NCBI RefSeq assembly: GCF_000765825.2
Contig: NZ_JRPE02000005.1
Location: 62,001 to 126,000, forward strand
Source of the DNA: Helicobacter magdeburgensis
GTDB taxonomy: Bacteria; Campylobacterota; Campylobacteria; Campylobacterales; Helicobacteraceae
Direction of reading: 5' to 3'
Length of the DNA: 64,000 nt
Each line of letters starts with the position of its first letter. Positions within the stretch are counted from its first letter, which is position 1. Positions 46,312 through 54,755 of this stretch are shown here, in pieces. A model generated the notes under the pieces. The model did not search any database and had not been told where the DNA came from. It was given only the letters and a program-made list of their open reading frames with translations. A program made the position numbers and the translations under genes.

Positions 46312-47300
46312 CCCCACTTATATCCATCATTATCCCCGTCTATAATGTAGAATCTTACATCGCTCGTTGTTTAGATTCTTGTATCCACCAAACCTTGCGT
46401 AATATTGAGATTATCATCGTTGATGACTGCGGAAGTGATGATTCTATACAAATCGCACAAGACTACGCCCACAAAGACCCTAGAATCCACATTATCCACA
46501 ATGAAAAAAATCTAGGCACTTTTCACGCTAGGGCAAATGGCATACGCCACGCTCAAGCGGAGTTTTGTATGTTCGCTGACCCTGATGATTTTCTTACGCC
46601 TAAAGCTTGTGAAATCGCCTACAACACAATCACCCATCACAAAGTTGATATGGCACATTTTTCCATTGCTTATGAGCCAAAAAGCCTAAAACGCATTAAA
46701 CCCATTGTCCATAATGGCATACTCAAAGATGATAAAATGCGTCTCTTTCTCAGCGGGGGCAACAACACACAAAGCCTATGCGACAAAATCTACAAAACCT
46801 CCATTTTGCTTGCCTCTCTTAAAAAGCTTGATTTTTTCACACCACCGCTTAATATGCTTGAAGATGGGCTGCTTGTGCTTGTAGCAAGTATGGAATCTAC
46901 AAGCTATTTTGGCATAAACGATACACTATATTTTTATTGCCACAATCCAAGCTCAATCACCAAACGCAAAGATCCTAAAACTTTTACGCTCAAACAGCAA
47001 CATTTTGATAAACTCCTTTCAATCACTCAAAAGCTTCTATCTCTATACCCTAATCACACCCCACTGCTTACCAAATACCGCCACAAAGTCGCCTCCACGC
47101 TTATGATAGAGAGCAGGGACTTTAGCCATAATGAGTTTTATACCTCACTGCAAATCCTCCACAAACACGGCTTAGATAAACACTTTGATTTACCACCCTA
47201 TATAAAATCCACGCTGCTTTCATTGCGTTATGCTTTTAGATGGCAGAATCTTATCCGCCTTCTTGCATTTATCGGCAGTTTTGGTAAAGTGCGGTTATAA
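46263..47300 (+). CDS. Family 2 glycosyltransferase, intact
   Basis: 345 residues. GT-A fold with ISIIIPVYNVESYIARCLDS, the UDP-binding VDDCGSDDS and the metal-binding FADPDDFLTP; LCDKIYKTSIL and EDGLLVLVASM match the later acceptor-side blocks. Its start lies inside the last 49 bases of the GT4 gene in another frame. No poly-G tract is present, so it is constitutively in frame. Its first 100 residues are near-identical in pattern to the next gene, suggesting tandem duplication. Confidence 0.88.
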   Translation: MAQHLRPDSKGHSNSLTPLISIIIPVYNVESYIARCLDSCIHQTLRNIEIIIVDDCGSDDSIQIAQDYAHKDPRIHIIHNEKNLGTFHARANGIRHAQAEFCMFADPDDFLTPKACEIAYNTITHHKVDMAHFSIAYEPKSLKRIKPIVHNGILKDDKMRLFLSGGNNTQSLCDKIYKTSILLASLKKLDFFTPPLNMLEDGLLVLVASMESTSYFGINDTLYFYCHNPSSITKRKDPKTFTLKQQHFDKLLSITQKLLSLYPNHTPLLTKYRHKVASTLMIESRDFSHNEFYTSLQILHKHGLDKHFDLPPYIKSTLLSLRYAFRWQNLIRLLAFIGSFGKVRL

Positions 47301-47358
47301 AAACTATGCTAGAATCCCAAAACTTCAAAACCATAAACTTAAATAATGGAGTATCTTT

Positions 47359-48525
47359 GTGGAATCTATCTCCCAGCCTTTCATCTCTATCATTATCCCC
47401 ACTTATAATGTGGAATCTTATATCGCTCGTTGTTTAGATTCCTGTATAAATCAAACCTTACACAACATTGAAATTCTAGTCATAGATGATTGTGGGAGCG
47501 ATGATTCTATAAAAATAGCTCAACGCTATGCGGATAAAGATAGCAGAATCCGCATTATCCATAATGAAAAAAATCTCGGCACATTCCAAACACGCATACA
47601 AGGTATCAAACACGCAAAAGGTTCTTATATCGCATTTTTAGATGCTGATGATTATTTGCATTTACAAGCCTGTGAAGCACTGCATAGACACACTACACTA
47701 CACAACGCCGATATTTTGCACTTTAAAGCTCACTATCCAGCAAACCCAAACACACCACTTCTAGCCAAGCTTACACATTATATCCGCTATATACTCCCTA
47801 CTCGCTTTAGCAAAGCCCCTTTATATAACGAGCAAATCGCTTATAACTTCTTTTTAGATTCCAAGCAGTTTCCTAAATTTACGCTATGGGATAAATGCTA
47901 CAACACCACGCTTTTACGCCAAGTTTGTAAGTGCTTCACAGATTCTAGCTTCACACCCATCGTAGCTGATGATATGCTATTTTTCCTAGCGATTGTCGCC
48001 ATTGCCAAAAGTTATACAAGCATTGATAAACGCTTATATTTTTATTGTTTAAACGCTCAATCAAGTATGCAAGCCCCCAGCAAAAAACAGCGTAGGATAG
48101 ATAGCTTTGCCTATGTCGCCAATGCTTTGCATTCTTTAAGGCTAGATTCTAGCCTTTTGCCTAAAATCGCTGAAACTATGAGCAAAAATCTCGCCGCACT
48201 CATTATCTTAGAATCACGCTTGAGTAGAATGCACGGGGGGGGGGATATAGCAGAATCTCAACACAACTCTACATCGCATTCTGTGGCTACGCGACAATCC
48301 TTGCAAGATTCTTTACACTCCACGCAAATGACCGAGATTCTAGCTCCGCTTATGCCCCTTGTGGAATCCGAGCTTATCCCAGCGCCCAAGATTCCAAAAT
48401 ATATGCGTTATATCCACTCACAATACTTGCTCTCCTGCATATTGTCATTGCAATATTGGAATCGCTGCCTTACTTATATCCGTATGCTTATCTATACCCT
48501 AAGCCTAGGCAGAGTCAAGCTCTAA
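47359..48525 (+). CDS. Phase-variable family 2 glycosyltransferase, ON as sequenced
   Basis: 388 residues, GTG start. ISIIIPTYNVESYIARCLDS, IDDCGSDDS and the metal-binding FLDADDYLHL define a GT2 enzyme; LWDKCYNTTLL and VADDMLFFLAI are later blocks. A tract of 10 G at 48235-48244 (near residue 293) is in frame, so the full protein is made; one G more or less would truncate the last 90 residues. It is the tandem paralogue of the preceding gene, which lacks such a tract. Confidence 0.9.
   Translation: MESISQPFISIIIPTYNVESYIARCLDSCINQTLHNIEILVIDDCGSDDSIKIAQRYADKDSRIRIIHNEKNLGTFQTRIQGIKHAKGSYIAFLDADDYLHLQACEALHRHTTLHNADILHFKAHYPANPNTPLLAKLTHYIRYILPTRFSKAPLYNEQIAYNFFLDSKQFPKFTLWDKCYNTTLLRQVCKCFTDSSFTPIVADDMLFFLAIVAIAKSYTSIDKRLYFYCLNAQSSMQAPSKKQRRIDSFAYVANALHSLRLDSSLLPKIAETMSKNLAALIILESRLSRMHGGGDIAESQHNSTSHSVATRQSLQDSLHSTQMTEILAPLMPLVESELIPAPKIPKYMRYIHSQYLLSCILSLQYWNRCLTYIRMLIYTLSLGRVKL
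48235..48244 (+). repeat. Poly-G tract, 10 G, in frame in a GT2 gene
   Basis: Ten G encoding three Gly and the first base of Asp. This is the only one of the five tracts that is ON in this sequence. Confidence 0.95.
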
Positions 48526-48559
48526 ATCTCTTTAATCTCATTATCCTAAAGGCACACCA

Positions 48560-50557
48560 ATGTCTTTAGGGATAAAACATTTTAAACTCCCTAGATTCCA
48601 GCTCTTAGGGGCAAGTGATTGTGAAAATCCTAGCGCGATAAGTGGGAAGCAGATTCTAGAGTGGCAAAAGCAAGGCATTATAGAGTATCTAGGCAGCACA
48701 CAAGATGTCCGCCCATTTTTAGAATCTAGCTCTTGTGTGGTGCTGCCAAGCTTCTATAAAGAAGGTGTGCCTAGGGTGTTGCTAGAAGCGATGAATATGG
48801 GTAAACTTATCATCACCACAAATATCGCAGGTTGTAAGGAGTGTGTCGCTCCGCCTTTCACACCTTATAAAAATCTTCTTATCGGGCAAAATGGTATCCT
48901 TATCCCACCAAAAGATGTGAATGCCCTAGCCCTAGCTATCTCTTTGCTTATCTCAAACAAACTTCCATATACACTTACACTCGCCCAAATGGGAGCAAAT
49001 GCTAGAGCGTTTGTGAAAGGGCGTTTTGATATAGCGCGGATTATTGATACATATGTTGAAAAAGCCTTAGAATCCTCTTTTGCTGTGGCAAATTCGGTTT
49101 TCAACCCAAATTCCAGATTGCTTTGCGATACACCTTTCCAAGGGGGGACAGGGGGGCTTGAATTGCGAAGTCACCCCTTACACCCCCCAATCCCCAGACA
49201 ACGCTTTCAAAGCAGCACACTAAAGTGTGCAACCATTGATTTTATGGATTCTGCTAACGCAGAATCTCACAATAAAAACGCCGCAAATATAAGCGAATCC
49301 ACCAGCCAAAAGCCAACGCCAAAAACCAGCAAAACCCAATCACCCACAAAGCTAGTGTTTGTGAGTAACACTTGCTTTGGAATGTATAACTTCCGCCTCC
49401 AAGTCCTAAAGTCCTTGCAAAAAAGCGGCTTTGCTATCCATATCATCGCCCCTTTTGACTCTAGCACAAGATCTTTAGAGCAAGAAGGCTTTAGCACACA
49501 TAATCTCTACTTAGATTCTAGATCCCTTAATCCGCTAAAAGACTTCCGCACCATCACTATGCTCCACAAACTTCTAAAGCAAATACGCCCAGCCCTAGTG
49601 TTTAACTACACGATAAAACCAGCCATTTACTCTTCAAGCGTGTGTAATTTCCTAAAAATCCCAAATATCGCGCTCATCACGGGACTTGGCTATGTGTTTA
49701 TCAACGATAAGGGCAAAAATTGCAGTATAAAAAAGCGTGTGCTACGCTCTATCGTATGCCTTATGTATCGCTTCGCCCTTAAAAAAACGCAAGAAGTGTG
49801 GTTTTTAAACAATGATGATAAGCAAGAATTTTTATCATATAAGTTAATTAAACAAAATCAAGCCTTTTTGCTTGATAGTGAGGGGGTGGATACGGAGTAT
49901 TTTTCCCCTAAAAACAGCGATGTCAAAGCACAGGAGCAAGGAGAAATAGTCTTTTTACTCATCGCTAGAATGCTATGGGATAAAGGCGTGGGCGAGTTTG
50001 TAGAAGCCGCAAAAATGGTGCAAGAATCTATGAAAGAAGCTAATAAAGTAGAATCTAATGGGGGGAAACTATCGTTTGTATTCCCACTTAAAATCCGCTT
50101 CCAACTTTTGGGAGCTAGTGATTGTGAAAATCCTAGCGCGATAAGTGGGAAGCAGATTCTAGAGTGGCAAAAGCAAGGGATTATAGAGTATCTAGGCGCA
50201 GCAAGCGATGTCCGCCCATTTTTAGAATCTAGCTCTTGCGTGGTGCTGCCAAGCTATAGAGAAGGGGTAAGTGTGAGTTTGCTAGAGGCTATGAGTATGG
50301 GCAAACCCATCATCACAAGCAATGCAAGTGGCTGCAAGCATTTAGTAAGAGAGTTTGACAATGGCTGCTCTAATGGCTTTTTGTGTGAAGTGCGTGATGC
50401 AAAATCCCTAGCAAATGCTATGCGAGAGTTTATCGCCTTAGATTCCACCACAAGGGAGATAATGGGGCAAAATGCAAGGGATTTTGTGTGTGAAAACTAT
50501 AATATCCAACGCATTATTGACACTTATCACCACGCCTGTGTTTCACGCTCTAGCTAA
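48560..50557 (+). CDS. Composite GT4 glycosyltransferase: partial C-lobe fused to a complete GT4
   Basis: 665 residues, about twice one GT4. Residues 10-185 are the C-terminal donor-binding lobe only (FQLLGASDCENPSAISG, SFYKEGVPRVLLEAMNMGK). Residues 186-265 are a low-complexity linker. Residues 266-665 are a complete GT4: KLVFVSNTCFGMYNFRLQVL, LVFNYTIKPAIYSS, VFLLIARMLWDKGVGEFVEA, then the same FQLLGASDCENP block and YREGVSVSLLEAMSMGKPII. The WbpL/PglA-like layout suggests a lipid-linked sugar transferase. The first lobe has no N-terminal partner and may be non-catalytic. AAAGG precedes the ATG. Confidence 0.82.
   Translation: MSLGIKHFKLPRFQLLGASDCENPSAISGKQILEWQKQGIIEYLGSTQDVRPFLESSSCVVLPSFYKEGVPRVLLEAMNMGKLIITTNIAGCKECVAPPFTPYKNLLIGQNGILIPPKDVNALALAISLLISNKLPYTLTLAQMGANARAFVKGRFDIARIIDTYVEKALESSFAVANSVFNPNSRLLCDTPFQGGTGGLELRSHPLHPPIPRQRFQSSTLKCATIDFMDSANAESHNKNAANISESTSQKPTPKTSKTQSPTKLVFVSNTCFGMYNFRLQVLKSLQKSGFAIHIIAPFDSSTRSLEQEGFSTHNLYLDSRSLNPLKDFRTITMLHKLLKQIRPALVFNYTIKPAIYSSSVCNFLKIPNIALITGLGYVFINDKGKNCSIKKRVLRSIVCLMYRFALKKTQEVWFLNNDDKQEFLSYKLIKQNQAFLLDSEGVDTEYFSPKNSDVKAQEQGEIVFLLIARMLWDKGVGEFVEAAKMVQESMKEANKVESNGGKLSFVFPLKIRFQLLGASDCENPSAISGKQILEWQKQGIIEYLGAASDVRPFLESSSCVVLPSYREGVSVSLLEAMSMGKPIITSNASGCKHLVREFDNGCSNGFLCEVRDAKSLANAMREFIALDSTTREIMGQNARDFVCENYNIQRIIDTYHHACVSRSS
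48596..48752 (+). repeat. Direct repeat, copy A (GT4 donor-site segment)
   Basis: About 157 bases nearly identical to 50099-50254; 48614-48675 matches 50117-50178 over 62 bases without mismatch. Repeat of one GT4 motif region within one gene. Confidence 0.85.
49138..49195. repeat. GC-rich inverted-repeat insert inside the composite GT4 gene
   Basis: Two G6 runs (49142-49147, 49151-49156) are followed by nested C runs (49174-49177, 49183-49188) and another C4 (49192-49195), so a strong hairpin can form. It is far richer in GC than its surroundings and is translated as a Gly/Pro/His-rich linker between the two GT4 parts. It looks like a small mobile palindromic element fixed in frame. Confidence 0.6.
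50099..50254 (+). repeat. Direct repeat, copy B (GT4 donor-site segment)
   Basis: Second copy of the segment at 48596-48752, in its normal place in the complete GT4 domain. Confidence 0.85.
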
Positions 50558-51685
50558 TAGCCACAAAGCTATCTCATCGCTCAAAAATAGCTCATTTGCG
50601 ACTAAAAAATCTTCACTCTTTTCTTTGCGTATATGGCATTTGCCCCCACTAAGTAAGAATCCTATATGCTTTTCCATCGCCACTTTGTCTATAAACAACT
50701 CTTCCAAAACGCTCATCTTAACACCCATAGCACAACGCAACCCAAGCATAATATTTTCCATACATAAATCCCTTTGGCTTAAAGCTTCAACGAGCCTTTT
50801 GCGTGGTGTTTTTATATAATTTACTAATTGCGGATACGCTTTCATTCGCCTATTGCCAAGCCTCCCTACAGCTCCAGCCCCACAGCCTATGTATTCTTTG
50901 CCCTGCCAATAGCCTAGATTATGTTTGCATTGCTTAGAATCTCCATTTGGCTTAGAATCCGCCCCCAACTTAGAATCTTTAGCATAGTTTGACACTTCAT
51001 ATTGATAAAATCCCGCCTTTTCTAGCAACTCCCTAGCAAAAAAGCAAAAGTCATCTTTAGATTCTAAATCTTGTGAAAAGCGTTTGGAATCTAGGGCAAA
51101 GCGTGAGCCTTCATCAATACTTAAAGCATAGACAGAAATGTGCGATATAGGCAGATTCAGGGCGTTTGTAATATCAGCTTCAACTATCTTTTTAGAATCT
51201 AGGGGCGTATTTGTGATAAGATCACAGCTCACATTCTTAAACCCCGCACTGAAGGCATATTCCACATTTAACGCAATATCTTTTGCTTTGTGTTCCCTTT
51301 GTAAAAAGGCAAGTTTGTTTTCATCAAAGCTTTGAATCCCAACACTCAAGCGATTTGCCCCAAGCGAAAGCAAGTCTTTACACCACGCAAGATTGAGTAG
51401 ATTCACATTGCATTCAAGGCTAATCTCGCAATCCTTAGCCACACTCGCATTTGTATAAATACTCTCAAAAATCTCATCATAATACTTAGAATCTAAAAAA
51501 TTTGGCGTCCCACCACCAAAAAAAATAGAAGTGATACTCTGCGTATTGCCCCTAAGGCTATTGCGTATATCTTCACGCAATGCCCTAACATACGCCTCTA
51601 TCTCACCTTCTCTATCCACAAAAGAATTAAACGCACAATACCCACACTTGCTAGAGCAAAAAGGTATATGAATATAAAGTAACAT
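50543..51685 (-). CDS. hemW: HemW-like radical SAM protein (coproporphyrinogen oxidase family)
   Basis: 380 residues. The N-terminal YIHIPFCSSKCGYCAFNS carries the CxxxCxxC iron-sulphur motif, with C-x-Y-C-x-F typical of HemW and not of true HemN. SIFFGGGTPNFLD, ISLECNVN and SVGIQSFDENKL are family blocks. HemW is considered a haem chaperone; older annotations call it HemN. It converges on the end of the GT4 island gene with a 15-base overlap and is divergent from rppH. Confidence 0.9.
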   Translation of the reverse strand: MLLYIHIPFCSSKCGYCAFNSFVDREGEIEAYVRALREDIRNSLRGNTQSITSIFFGGGTPNFLDSKYYDEIFESIYTNASVAKDCEISLECNVNLLNLAWCKDLLSLGANRLSVGIQSFDENKLAFLQREHKAKDIALNVEYAFSAGFKNVSCDLITNTPLDSKKIVEADITNALNLPISHISVYALSIDEGSRFALDSKRFSQDLESKDDFCFFARELLEKAGFYQYEVSNYAKDSKLGADSKPNGDSKQCKHNLGYWQGKEYIGCGAGAVGRLGNRRMKAYPQLVNYIKTPRKRLVEALSQRDLCMENIMLGLRCAMGVKMSVLEELFIDKVAMEKHIGFLLSGGKCHIRKEKSEDFLVANELFLSDEIALWLLARA

Positions 51686-51744
51686 TTTTTATCCTTCATA
51701 TATTGTAAATACTTATAGATTCTCTTCTTACTTCATTATTAGGC

Positions 51745-51750
51745 ATTATA
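51745..51750 (-). promoter_or_regulatory. -10 element for hemW
   Basis: TATAAT on the minus strand, 60 bases before the hemW ATG. It is 3 bases from the rppH -10 on the other strand, so the two promoters overlap back to back. Confidence 0.5.
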
Positions 51751-51753
51751 CCT

Positions 51754-51759
51754 TATAAT
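51754..51759 (+). promoter_or_regulatory. -10 element for rppH
   Basis: Perfect TATAAT on the plus strand 36 bases before the rppH ATG. The two -10 boxes form a near palindrome around 51745-51759. Confidence 0.55.
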
Positions 51760-51795
51760 ACCGAGCAAAATGGTAAGACAAAAAAGGCTATGAGT

Positions 51796-52290
51796 ATGGA
51801 TTCAAACACAACACAGGGTAATGAAGCAAAAAAATATCGTCCAAATGTCGCTGCTGTGCTACTCTCAAGCGTGTATCCTAGGGAATGTCGCTTTTTCATC
51901 GCCCAACGCTGTGATATTAAGGGGGCGTGGCAGTTTCCACAAGGTGGGATTGACGAGGGAGAAAGCCCTAGGGAAGCCCTTTTTAGAGAGTTAAGAGAGG
52001 AGATTGGCACTGATGAAGTAGAGGTGCTCAGTGAATGTCCGCATTGGATTCAATATGACTTCCCAAAAACAATGGCAAAAAAAATGTATGTGGGCTTTGC
52101 AGGGCAGATTCAAAAATACTTCCTTGTGCGACTAAAAAATGATAATGCGATAAATATCCAAACAGAACACCCCGAATTTGACAAATATGAGTTTGTATCC
52201 CAAAAAGGCTTGTTTGAAAGGGCAACGCACTTTAAAAAAGAAGTGTATAAACAGGTGCTGGGGCATTTCAAAAAAGAAGGTTATCTTTAA
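51796..52290 (+). CDS. rppH: RNA pyrophosphohydrolase RppH (Nudix)
   Basis: Removes pyrophosphate from mRNA 5' ends and so starts decay. 164 residues from ATG 51796, 8 bases after AAAGG; the in-frame ATG at 51790 is too close to that site. Nudix box GGIDEGESPREALFRELREEIG-like, here GX5EX7REXXEEXG in the region 51946-52005, preceded by KGAWQFPQGG. The N-terminal YRPNVAAVLLSS is typical of bacterial RppH. With PNPase and RNase Y, also in this window, it covers three steps of mRNA turnover. Confidence 0.94.
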   Translation: MDSNTTQGNEAKKYRPNVAAVLLSSVYPRECRFFIAQRCDIKGAWQFPQGGIDEGESPREALFRELREEIGTDEVEVLSECPHWIQYDFPKTMAKKMYVGFAGQIQKYFLVRLKNDNAINIQTEHPEFDKYEFVSQKGLFERATHFKKEVYKQVLGHFKKEGYL

Positions 52291-52359
52291 TTTTAAGCAA
52301 GAAGATTCTATGATTGCGGACTTATTTTACACACTAAGGATTATAATGCAAGGATTGTT

Positions 52360-53565
52360 ATGCTAGTTGTGCAGAAATATGGTGGCACAAGTATGGGGGA
52401 TTGCGATAGGATAAGCAATGTCGCCAAACGCGTCTTACAGAGCAAAGCTCAAGGACATAGCCTTGTTGTTGTGGTAAGTGCGATGAGTGGGGAGACAGAT
52501 AGGCTCATTAACTTCACACAGCATTTTACCCCACTGCCAAATACGCGTGAAGTAGATATGGTGCTAAGTTCCGGGGAGCGGGTAACTGCCGCTCTTTTAG
52601 CCATTGCTTTAGAATCTATGGGGGTTAAGGCTATTTCGCTAAGTGGGCGAGGAGCTGGGATAATCACTGATGAGTTTCACACAAAAGCACGGATTGAATA
52701 CATTGATACCACAAAAATTTTTCATCTTTTAAATCAAGATTATGTCGTAGTCGTGGCTGGATTTCAAGGGATAAGTCAGCACGGAGAAGTAACGACACTT
52801 GGACGGGGAGGGAGCGATCTATCAGCCGTGGCGATAGCTGGGGCATTAAACGCATCTGTATGTGAGATTTATAGCGATGTAGATGGAATCTACACAACCG
52901 ACCCACGCATTGTCAAAAACGCAAAAAAGCTAGAAAAAATAAGCTATGATGAAATGCTAGAGCTTGCGTCTATGGGGGCAAAAGTCCTGCTTAATCGCTC
53001 TGTGGAACTAGCTAAAAAGCTCAATGTCAAGCTCATCTCGGCAAGTTCTTTTAGTCAAAGTGAAGGCACACTGATTACCAAAGAGGAGGACATTATGGAA
53101 AAACCAATCGTTAGTGGCGTGGCATTAGATAAGAATCAAGCACGAGTAAGCCTTGCTGATGTGCAAGATCGCCCGGGCATTGCTGCGGATATTTTTGGGC
53201 TTTTGGCTGATAATAATATTAATGTAGATATGATTGTCCAAACCATAGGACGCGATGGCAAAACCGATATTGACTTTACAATCCCAAAAACTGAAGTCGC
53301 TCTCACACAACAAGTGCTTGAAAAATTTAAAGATGATTTTGGCAGCATAGAGTATGATAATGACATTGCTAAAGTCTCTATTGTAGGGGTAGGTATGAAA
53401 TCTCACTCTGGGGTAGCTAGCACGGCTTTCAAGGCGTTAGCAGAAGATAATATTAACATTATGATGATAAGCACAAGTGAAATAAAAATCTCAATGATTA
53501 TTAACGCAGAGTTTGCAGAGACAGCAGTGCGGAAGATTCACAGCGTATATCGCTTAGAAGAATAA
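52360..53565 (+). CDS. lysC: Aspartokinase
   Basis: Phosphorylates aspartate, the first step toward lysine/DAP, threonine and methionine. 401 residues. N-terminal KYGGTSMGD, VVVVSAMSGETD, GFQGISQHGEVTTLGRGGSDLSA and VDGIYTTDPR are kinase blocks, and two C-terminal ACT domains (about 265-400) give feedback control. AAGGA lies 5 bases upstream. It heads the lysC-hobA-holB-folP cluster, in the H. pylori order. Confidence 0.96.
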   Translation: MLVVQKYGGTSMGDCDRISNVAKRVLQSKAQGHSLVVVVSAMSGETDRLINFTQHFTPLPNTREVDMVLSSGERVTAALLAIALESMGVKAISLSGRGAGIITDEFHTKARIEYIDTTKIFHLLNQDYVVVVAGFQGISQHGEVTTLGRGGSDLSAVAIAGALNASVCEIYSDVDGIYTTDPRIVKNAKKLEKISYDEMLELASMGAKVLLNRSVELAKKLNVKLISASSFSQSEGTLITKEEDIMEKPIVSGVALDKNQARVSLADVQDRPGIAADIFGLLADNNINVDMIVQTIGRDGKTDIDFTIPKTEVALTQQVLEKFKDDFGSIEYDNDIAKVSIVGVGMKSHSGVASTAFKALAEDNINIMMISTSEIKISMIINAEFAETAVRKIHSVYRLEE

Positions 53566-53578
53566 AAGCGGAGAATCT

Positions 53579-54127
53579 ATGGAGAATATCAGTGATTGGT
53601 TTTTAAATACGATTCGCAATGATGAAAAAAATGGCATTACAAGCGGTTGGCTTGAAGAAAAGCGATTTTTAGTCCTGCCAAATATGACAAGGACCTTGAA
53701 GCATATCCTTCAAGGTGGTAGTGTCATAGTCCTTACAGACGAGCAAAGAGAGTGGTTTGGGGACTATATCATCACACATATCAATCAGCATCACAAGGGG
53801 CGTCCGTTTTTTCCCATCGTGCAAATAAAACACTTGCACGATATGATAGATTCTAGCAGCAAAGATGGCGGTATGCAGGGCTTTATGCCGCTTATCAATA
53901 TGCTTGAGATGATGTATAGTAACTACCATTTTTGGTATATTGGCAAAAAAAATGCTCGCTCAGAATTTGCTAAACACAATCAGCAAGGTTGGCATTGGAT
54001 TTTTGATGAAAATGATATTTTTAGCTCCACTGATGAGAAGCTAGACTACAAATTACTCAATCTTTTTAAGCTCTTTGATAGGGCGATTCTAGCGGCAATG
54101 CTTGATAAAATATCACTTGATATTTAG
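53579..54127 (+). CDS. hobA: DnaA-binding initiation protein HobA
   Basis: Promotes assembly of DnaA on oriC; functional counterpart of DiaA found in epsilonproteobacteria. 182 residues, close to the 180 known for H. pylori HobA. The assignment rests on its place between lysC and holB, the length, and the conserved-looking blocks FLNTIRNDEKNGI, GGSVIVLTDEQREWFGDYII and FFPIVQIKHL. There is a 13-base gap after lysC. Its stop is 7 bases before the holB ATG. Confidence 0.88.
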   Translation: MENISDWFLNTIRNDEKNGITSGWLEEKRFLVLPNMTRTLKHILQGGSVIVLTDEQREWFGDYIITHINQHHKGRPFFPIVQIKHLHDMIDSSSKDGGMQGFMPLINMLEMMYSNYHFWYIGKKNARSEFAKHNQQGWHWIFDENDIFSSTDEKLDYKLLNLFKLFDRAILAAMLDKISLDI

Positions 54128-54134
54128 GGCAAAT

Positions 54135-54755
54135 ATGATAGGTATCATTCACATCACACAGCATTTTGCCCCACTCATTGAAGAGCTTGTTTTGGGCTAT
54201 GAAGAGCAGTATGTTGAAGTATTTGAAAGAGAAGATTTTAAGATTGATGATGCAAAGGAAGTCATCACACAAAGCTACCTTACACGCGAGAAACAAAGCC
54301 TTATAATCCTAGCAGCAAACAAATACAATCACGCCGCACAAAATGCCCTGCTTAAAATCATTGAAGAGCCACCTAGCAAGATTCAATTTATCCTTATAGC
54401 AAAAAACAAAAATGCCCTATTGCCTACAATCCGCTCAAGAATGCGTATCATCACACATAAAAGCCACTTAGAGCTACCACCCTTTGCCCTTAATGTAAAA
54501 AAGCTTAATCTCCAAGAGATTTATCATTTTTGCAAACAAAATGAGGGTAAAGCCCCAAGCAAGGAAGAAACAAAACTCCAAATAGAATCTTTGCTTTTTG
54601 CATTAAGTGAGACAAAGATTAAACTCACACAAAGAGAGCTAAGCCTATTTGATACAGCCATTAAGCTTAATCAAAATGACGCCACAGAAAAGCATAACTA
54701 CATTTTCCTGCCTCTACTGCTTAGAATCTACCAAAAACAAAAGAGCCTACAATGA
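54135..54755 (+). CDS. holB: DNA polymerase III subunit delta' (HolB), short form
   Basis: Clamp-loader subunit. About 206 residues from ATG 54135; an upstream in-frame start at 54102 lies in hobA. NALLKIIEEPPSKIQFILIAKN, then LLPTIRSR is the sensor-1/SRC-like block (SRC appears as SRM). The N-terminal P-loop region is missing, which is usual for the short delta' of this group. It overlaps folP by 4 bases. Confidence 0.87.
   Translation: MIGIIHITQHFAPLIEELVLGYEEQYVEVFEREDFKIDDAKEVITQSYLTREKQSLIILAANKYNHAAQNALLKIIEEPPSKIQFILIAKNKNALLPTIRSRMRIITHKSHLELPPFALNVKKLNLQEIYHFCKQNEGKAPSKEETKLQIESLLFALSETKIKLTQRELSLFDTAIKLNQNDATEKHNYIFLPLLLRIYQKQKSLQ

Noticed and set aside
48560-50557. Reading the composite GT4 as two separate genes
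   Set aside because: The frame is continuous without stop and I see no ribosome-binding site and start at the beginning of the second unit (near 49340).
52342-52347. TATAAT just before lysC as its promoter
   Set aside because: The predicted start site near 52354 would fall within the ribosome-binding site AAGGA at 52350-52354, leaving no usable leader.
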